54,583 nt of DNA from UBA11710 sp049287025 (lineage in GTDB: Bacteria; Patescibacteriota; Patescibacteriia; Magasanikbacterales; UBA922): positions 1-54,583 of the forward strand of contig JBAQFA010000019.1 of the NCBI GenBank assembly GCA_049287025.1. The letters run 5' to 3'. Positions 50,391-54,583 of the stretch are shown here, in pieces. Numbering within the stretch: position 1 is the stretch's first letter; each line of letters begins with the position of its first letter. The notes under the pieces are model-generated. The model was not told the origin of the DNA and did no database searches. It was given only the letters and a program-made list of their open reading frames with translations. The position numbers were made by a program, and so were the translations under genes.

Positions 50391-50657
50391 ATGACCGGCA
50401 ACTTCCTGACATGGCCGCTATACTGGGCCGTGGCTTTCGTCGGCGGTATCCATGACCCGTTCGTGGTCGAGGGTACTGCCAGCGTCCTGGTGATGGGCAC
50501 GGCGCTCGCCGTGGTCGCTACCTACCTCGGGTGCGAAGCCTTCAAGCGAGGCTTCATCGTGGCGGCCATTCCGATTCTCATCACCGGCTACTTCTCGCTC
50601 GCGTTCGGCTGCTCCACCATCTACAGCTTCTTCGGGGGTTTCCCGACTGGTGGCTAG
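50391..50657 (+). CDS. Small GC-rich membrane protein
   Basis: ATG 50391 gives 88 residues; an in-frame TTG at 50376, closer to the GGAGG, would give 93. Three hydrophobic segments are seen (LTWPLYWAVAFVGGI, VLVMGTALAVVATYLG, FIVAAIPILITGYFSLAFG), and the end is FFGGFPTGG. No family is recognised. G+C is near 60 percent, far above the surrounding chromosome, and codons are C/G-ended. Strong promoter upstream, large hairpin downstream. Confidence 0.65.
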   Translation: MTGNFLTWPLYWAVAFVGGIHDPFVVEGTASVLVMGTALAVVATYLGCEAFKRGFIVAAIPILITGYFSLAFGCSTIYSFFGGFPTGG

Positions 50658-50678
50658 CGGCGACGGAGCCAGCTCAAA

Positions 50679-50730
50679 CAAGGGGATCTGTGGGAGTCGG
50701 TACGCGCTTCGACGCAGACCACTCCCCTTG
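50679..50730 (+). terminator. Large hairpin after the small GC-rich gene
   Basis: CAAGGGGA and TCCCCTTG close a 52-base structure with inner GAGTC-type and GCG/CG(A)C pairs. Followed by GATAAATAATG, without a clear U run, so it is a weak terminator or an RNA stability element. Confidence 0.5.
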
Positions 50731-50800
50731 GATAAATAATGAAAAATATTTTGATTATTTATTTGAGGAATAGTAAAATACATGTCGTTCTTTTAAATAA

Positions 50801-50847
50801 TCGAGAGAACCTTTTAGTATACATAATATGTTAAAAGGTTCTCTCGA
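50801..50847. repeat. Perfect 16-bp inverted repeat
   Basis: TCGAGAGAACCTTTTA (50801-50816) and TAAAAGGTTCTCTCGA (50832-50847) around a 15-base AT-rich loop. It marks the start of the leader of the second GC-rich gene; a strong hairpin or protein-binding site. Confidence 0.85.
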
Positions 50848-50849
50848 GC

Positions 50850-50990
50850 ACAGAACAAGTGGGTATCGCGAAAAGCTGGTGCAAACCGGCCTAGAGACAA
50901 TGTGTGTCTCGCTGCGACTAGGCCTACCTCTGGATCTGTGTCTCAACTTCCTACCAGACCCTGGAAGGTCTGGCGAGGGGAAGGAGGTCC
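50850..50990 (+). promoter_or_regulatory. Structured leader of the GC-rich membrane/coiled-coil gene
   Basis: GGCCTAG/CTAGGCC (50888-50924) encloses GAGACA/TGTCTC; CCAGACC/GGTCTGG (50954-50973) follows; the Shine-Dalgarno AAGGAGG lies just after. The region is non-coding between two genes. Tight packing of hairpins ahead of a strong ribosome site suggests RNA-level control. Confidence 0.5.
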
Positions 50991-50991
50991 T

Positions 50992-52059
50992 ATGTTCGAG
51001 TTCAACTGGTCCTTGGTTCTCTGGGTGCTGGGTGCTTACGTGGTCGCGTGGCTCGTGGCCATCGCGGTCATCTGGAAGAAGGGGCTCCTGCACGACTGGA
51101 AGTGGGGCATCCTGCCGACTAGGCTGGATCGCGTCATTGGCCATCGGGACTCCCGTACCCGCCTCAGCCCGCAACTTCGACTCGTGGTTCTGAACTGTCT
51201 CTCCTCCCTCGGCGTGACCACCATCAACAACCTGGATGAAATCGGCAGTATCACGTTCTCCCTCAACACTATCACCACCGGGATTGCGAGCTGGGCATTC
51301 CTGGTCATGGGCGGCTACTGGCTGTGGAGGATGTTCTTCAGCGAGAAAGACTACGGATACAAGAGCACATGGAGCTGGATTCCGCTTCCGATGTTTCGAC
51401 GGAAGTACAGCTACTGGTACCTGATTGTGATCATGGTATTCGCCGCAATCACCATTCTCGACCTCGGCTACTGGTTTTGGGTCGAGTACCTGGCTGACTG
51501 GCACTCGAATTGGTCGGCCTGGCAGATCATCGCTGTAGTTTCCTGGATCGTCCTGGCCATCACTGGCCTGATGATCCGGATCTACTACCGAAAAGATCTG
51601 AACAAGTACAAGCTCTGGAACAATTCGGCGAACGCGCATCTGACGACCAGCCAAGCCAATGAGGGCAAACTCTCGGCCGAGGTCGCTCAGCTGAAAGCCG
51701 AAAAAACCGCCCTCGAAGAGCAGGCCGTTCAGTTCCGGGCCGAGCGCGAAAAGGTCGTCGACCTCACGCGTGAGGTGGCCGAGCTCACCCATAATCTCAA
51801 CGTGGCTGAAGGGACTACGAGAGCGGACCAAAGGGAAATCGAAGTCCTCAAGTCCCGGCTCCACGAGTGCGAGCTCGGAGGAAGGGTGGTCATCCAGGTG
51901 GCCGAACTTATGAGGAGAAAGCGGGGAGAACACCCCACCCTAGAAATCTTGGCGGGATGGAGAATAAGTCTGCGGGATGATGCAATCCCGAAGTTCTTCC
52001 CCGACAAAGACAAGCGTGCTCGTCTCATACATGATGCAATGCCCGAGATTGAACTCTAG
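50992..52059 (+). CDS. GC-rich membrane protein with cytoplasmic coiled coil
   Basis: The start is ATG 50992 because AAGGAGG stands 5 bases ahead; the frame is open further upstream but that part is leader RNA. The 355-residue protein has a first helix at about 6-28, three to four more up to about residue 195 (WAFLVMGGYWLWRMFF, YLIVIMVFAAITILDLGY, IIAVVSWIVLAITGLMI), then a long coiled coil (about 215-285, KLSAEVAQLKAEKTALEEQ) and a basic C-terminal domain. No family is recognised; a sensor or scaffold is possible. G+C and codon use are unlike the neighbours. Confidence 0.7.
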   Translation: MFEFNWSLVLWVLGAYVVAWLVAIAVIWKKGLLHDWKWGILPTRLDRVIGHRDSRTRLSPQLRLVVLNCLSSLGVTTINNLDEIGSITFSLNTITTGIASWAFLVMGGYWLWRMFFSEKDYGYKSTWSWIPLPMFRRKYSYWYLIVIMVFAAITILDLGYWFWVEYLADWHSNWSAWQIIAVVSWIVLAITGLMIRIYYRKDLNKYKLWNNSANAHLTTSQANEGKLSAEVAQLKAEKTALEEQAVQFRAEREKVVDLTREVAELTHNLNVAEGTTRADQREIEVLKSRLHECELGGRVVIQVAELMRRKRGEHPTLEILAGWRISLRDDAIPKFFPDKDKRARLIHDAMPEIEL

Positions 52060-52227
52060 CCCGTCGACTCTGACGGGTATAGACAAAGCTTAGACCAGCT
52101 TAAAAGGTCATCCAATAGGCTGGCAAAAGCCGATTATCTTTCGACTTAGCCGCCTCCAACCTATATTTGATTAACTGAAAAAGGACAATATAGGTTTGCT
52201 CGACGACTGACAACCGATCGAGCAAAC
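52060..52227 (+). other. Structured 3' region of the GC-rich locus
   Basis: CCCGTC/GACGGG (52060-52077) starts right after the stop. GGCT/AGCC near 52113, AACCTATATT/AATATAGGTT (52158-52196) and GTTTGCTCGA/TCGAGCAAAC (52194-52227) follow. The last two overlap by three bases and may alternate. There is no U-run terminator directly after. It may be part of the same transcript or a separate RNA. Nothing coding is seen up to 52355. Confidence 0.5.
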
Positions 52228-52311
52228 TTCATTAGCCATAATATATTATTGTGAATAGTGAAGTTCTAAAAATCTTCTGCTAAAAAACTTTATGGAAATA
52301 TATTATATTTT

Positions 52312-52338
52312 GATGTATAGTATTACTGTTTATACATC
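52312..52338 (+). promoter_or_regulatory. Inverted repeat over a probable promoter
   Basis: GATGTATA and TATACATC (11-base spacer) overlap TTGATG (52310-52315) and TATACA (52331-52336), 15 bases apart, ahead of ATG 52356. It looks like an operator for a dimeric repressor. Confidence 0.45.
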
Positions 52339-52355
52339 TATATAAATTTATAAAT

Positions 52356-53495
52356 ATGGAAAGGGAAATCTCTATTCATGCACAACAAGATACAACCACT
52401 GGTCCAGATAAATCTGCGCTTGATTTAATGCGCCACGAAACTCCAGAATCTGAAGAAGATGATGACACTCTAGAAAACCGACTTAACAAACAATTAAATT
52501 CACCAGAATTTTTGGAATTTTTAATTAGTTTTCCTGAAAATCTTAGAGCAAAAATTTTGGCTTTATCAGTTGAATATTATACAATCCATCGTGACGGGTT
52601 TGGTTTCAATGAATATCTAAAACAACTGAAAGAAATTGCGCCTTTGTTAGATAAACCTAATGGTGAACTATACTTTGATAGATCCAAGTACAGATTAATT
52701 ATTGAATCAATCGCAAAAAAGACAAATGTCGATGATTATAATTCGGATGAAGGCCGACAAGCAATTATAAAATATTTAGATGAAAACTATTTTAAAAATG
52801 GATTTTATTTCCATGGTTTTAATGGGGCTTTTGAATCAGATATACGGAAACAAGGTCTTAGTCCTACCGAAAGACCATGGGATCAAAAAGATATTGAAGA
52901 AATTCAAGCCATTGGGAAAAAAACAGGTGAAACAATGCTTCTAGGGTGGATGAGTATAAATTCCGAGAATGCATTTTTTATTTCCGACAATATGGACAAA
53001 ACTTACAGATATAGTTGTGCTTCTCCAGAGTGGTTCGCTCAATTTGTTGCGTGCGGTCGTCACATACCTGCAGACACGCCATCTTATGATAAAGACGCAT
53101 ATTATAGAAGAGATTATGAAGCCGCCAAACAAAACATTATTTTATTATGTGATAAACTCACACAGAAAAAACCCAGCATTAATCCAGATGAAAGAGCTAA
53201 ACTATTGGAATTTTTTGAAAAATACTGGGAAAAATTTTGTAATGAAAAAAGCTTACCAAAAGTAGCCTTGATAAACAGAGGGGCAATAGAAGAAAATGGT
53301 AGACCACATAAATCATACGAAGAATTTTCTCAAGATGGTGGATTTTTACTTTTGAAAGATGAGCCTTTTTTGGAATATATAACATCAATAATGGAACCAT
53401 GGTATCATGATTTCAGTAAAAAAACACCAATTCCTCCATCAGAAATTAAAATTGTATCTTTGCCTGCTTATAATAATGTATATCCTAAAACATAA
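52356..53495 (+). CDS. Hypothetical protein with a weak ADP-ribosyltransferase-like segment
   Basis: The 379-residue soluble protein is not in a family I know. The N-terminus is acidic (ESEEDDDTLENRLNKQL). The centre has FYFHGFNGAFESDIRKQGL, a spacer, AFFISDNMDKTYRYS and ASPEWFAQFVA, which has the order of an ADP-ribosyltransferase or Tox-ART fold (HG, then Y..S, then E). The C-terminal third is helical and charged. No signal peptide is present. It is a single gene with its own promoter and terminator. Function is unassigned. Confidence 0.65.
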   Translation: MEREISIHAQQDTTTGPDKSALDLMRHETPESEEDDDTLENRLNKQLNSPEFLEFLISFPENLRAKILALSVEYYTIHRDGFGFNEYLKQLKEIAPLLDKPNGELYFDRSKYRLIIESIAKKTNVDDYNSDEGRQAIIKYLDENYFKNGFYFHGFNGAFESDIRKQGLSPTERPWDQKDIEEIQAIGKKTGETMLLGWMSINSENAFFISDNMDKTYRYSCASPEWFAQFVACGRHIPADTPSYDKDAYYRRDYEAAKQNIILLCDKLTQKKPSINPDERAKLLEFFEKYWEKFCNEKSLPKVALINRGAIEENGRPHKSYEEFSQDGGFLLLKDEPFLEYITSIMEPWYHDFSKKTPIPPSEIKIVSLPAYNNVYPKT

Positions 53496-53523
53496 TACTA
53501 TTAAATTTAAAAAATTTTAATTC

Positions 53524-53558
53524 AAAAAAACAATCTCGATATATTCGGGATTGTTTTT
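53524..53558 (+). terminator. Terminator of the 379-residue protein gene
   Basis: AAAACAATC(T)C and G(G)GATTGTTTT with an 8-9 base loop followed by TTTTTG, 30 bases after the stop. Confidence 0.8.
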
Positions 53559-53561
53559 GTT

Positions 53562-53592
53562 TTATGATATGTGTTACGTGTTATGTGTCAAT
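53562..53592. repeat. Word repeat (ATGTGTTACGTGTTATGTGTCA)
   Basis: Three near-copies of GTGTTATG/GTGTTACG cover the gap and the stop of the last gene. Same style as other gap repeats, with a different word. Confidence 0.45.
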
Positions 53593-54583
53593 AATACGGC
53601 ACAGCTTCATTCCCAGGCGAACCAATAATTGCATTATCATTGGCATCATGTTTTGTTACAAAACCATATTGATTTACTACAGAAAAATTTCCCCAATTAC
53701 TACTATCATTTCCCGATACAGCTGGATCAATTCTCTGCATACTATCTTTGGTTTCATTGTCCCCAGCAAACCAACCCGTTGAAGCATCTACTTCGTCCAT
53801 TATATTTCCCAAACCACTAAGCAAAACTAAATGTTCACCATCATTACCAAGTGCCCCAGTATAAATCTGGGAATAATCATAATCACTTACTGTAGTTTGA
53901 TTGGTTCTTTCTAACAAAGTACATTCCCAAGATGGCAATAGAGTTGATTCCAAATCAATGACTGTACCATATTGTTCAGTTTGAGAATTGTAATTCCAAA
54001 CCAACTGCCAATTTTCCAAAGAAATTTCAAAATCATCTACATTACAAATTTCTAGCCATTCATCATCTGTCGAAGCGAGCGTCCCCATCCAAGCAATTTC
54101 ATTTATAATTACTTTGCCCTCATCGGCTGTCTCAGTCTCCAAAAACACCAAATCATTATTATAATGCCAATCACTATAATTATTAACACTATCCCAAGCG
54201 CGTGTCTGCACATAAAAAGGACTAATATCTTCAGCAAAATTGAAAACAGTATTTTGTTCGGTACTAGTACTAACAAACCAAACACAATTATTTTGACTGA
54301 GCAATTCAAACAAACTATTAGTATCTAATAATACTGGATCATCAGCTGACATGTACGAAGTGTTATCTTCAGTACACTCTACCCAAGGATTGAAATCTGC
54401 CGACACCGGGATTAAATATTGGACTTCATAACCAGCCACACCAGCGCCAGCGTCTTCGGCTGTATGATAGACTGACATCGTACTCGTGGTAGTTTCTATA
54501 GAATAATTAGTTATGACTGGCGACAGAGTATCAAGAATAATGTTTATAGCTGAGGTAGAAGATTGATTAATACTGTTTTCATC
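53588..54583 (-). CDS. Surface protein with lamin-tail domain (5' end outside window)
   Basis: The frame is open from the right window edge to the stop at 53588 (331 residues seen); an internal ATG at 54478 is not the true start since the frame continues upstream without a stop. The visible N-terminal part is beta-rich and fibronectin-like (SPVITNYSIETTT, AGVAGYEVQYLIPV). A lamin-tail domain follows: KVIINEIAWMGTLAST, EWLEICN, ISLENWQLVW, LLPSWECTLLERT and DNETKDSMQRIDP. Such proteins are usually exported. Role unknown. Confidence 0.8.
   Translation of the reverse strand, partial: DENSINQSSTSAINIILDTLSPVITNYSIETTTSTMSVYHTAEDAGAGVAGYEVQYLIPVSADFNPWVECTEDNTSYMSADDPVLLDTNSLFELLSQNNCVWFVSTSTEQNTVFNFAEDISPFYVQTRAWDSVNNYSDWHYNNDLVFLETETADEGKVIINEIAWMGTLASTDDEWLEICNVDDFEISLENWQLVWNYNSQTEQYGTVIDLESTLLPSWECTLLERTNQTTVSDYDYSQIYTGALGNDGEHLVLLSGLGNIMDEVDASTGWFAGDNETKDSMQRIDPAVSGNDSSNWGNFSVVNQYGFVTKHDANDNAIIGSPGNEAVPYY

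Noticed and set aside
50755..51933. 392-codon minus-strand ORF opposite the GC-rich membrane protein
   Set aside because: GC-rich DNA keeps antisense frames open; the plus-strand frame has the ribosome site, membrane helices and coiled coil.

Overview
The window is a gene-dense stretch of a low-GC (roughly one third G+C) bacterial chromosome. The standard code applies: TGA is a true stop, for example at 1433. Small proteins, many fusions, three tRNA genes without encoded CCA, a 23S-5S pair with no adjacent 16S, a PPi-type phosphofructokinase, endonuclease Q and many LTD/PKD/peptidoglycan-binding surface proteins together suggest a member of the Candidate Phyla Radiation (Patescibacteria, Parcubacteria-like). 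That placement is inference; no marker phylogeny could be run. Consensus TTGACA-17-TATAAT promoters and U-run terminators are easy to see, so transcription units can be drawn with some confidence.

Layout. 1-10.2 kb (minus strand): RNA methyltransferase (cut by the window edge), bL28, TspO, a lipoprotein, aminotransferase IV, a secreted peptidoglycan-binding repeat protein, GIY-YIG, EngB, tRNA-Ser, bL19, guanylate kinase with an altered P-loop, and an RluD-type pseudouridine synthase behind tRNA-Ile(UAU). 10.3-12 kb (plus): tRNA-Arg, a TerC membrane protein behind a riboswitch-like leader, and a tiny Lys-rich histone-like protein. 12-28.4 kb (minus): endonuclease Q carrying an inserted GxxExxY element, HD/GNAT/YvcK/HAD genes, GlmS, a 2-oxoacid:ferredoxin oxidoreductase operon, threonine degradation (kbl-tdh), a GlmU-type uridylyltransferase domain, a TrmB-type regulator, an IMPase, and a GC-rich APH-fold kinase. 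28.6-37.3 kb: a surface polysaccharide locus with a GT2-GT2 fusion, a GT39-like/GH8 fusion, a PQQ-type sugar dehydrogenase with PKD, and a convergent secreted GH6 glucanase. 37.6-46 kb: KGG protein, cupin, phosphoribosyltransferase, class II aldolase, PPi-PFK, ExoIII, CPBP protease, SemiSWEET, a Zur-like regulator with ZIP transporter, and Lgt. 46-50.2 kb: a small membrane protein, 5S, 23S and a candidate small RNA. 50.3-52.2 kb: a strikingly GC-rich two-gene membrane/coiled-coil locus full of RNA hairpins. 52.3 kb to the end: an unknown 379-aa protein and a lamin-tail-domain surface protein cut by the window edge.

The most unusual signals are: (1) a 475-bp element with perfect 14-bp terminal inverted repeats carrying a GxxExxY gene, inserted at the start of the endonuclease Q gene between 54-bp direct repeats, so that a full-length gene is re-created next to a 31-codon remnant of its 5' end; (2) palindromic repeats inserted in frame inside endonuclease Q, the TrmB-like regulator and Lgt; (3) gaps filled by a different short word at each locus, repeated in both orientations; (4) the GC-rich island with structured leader and trailer RNAs; (5) a promoter-to-terminator small-RNA unit ahead of 23S; (6) a glycosyltransferase fused to a GH8 glucanase.
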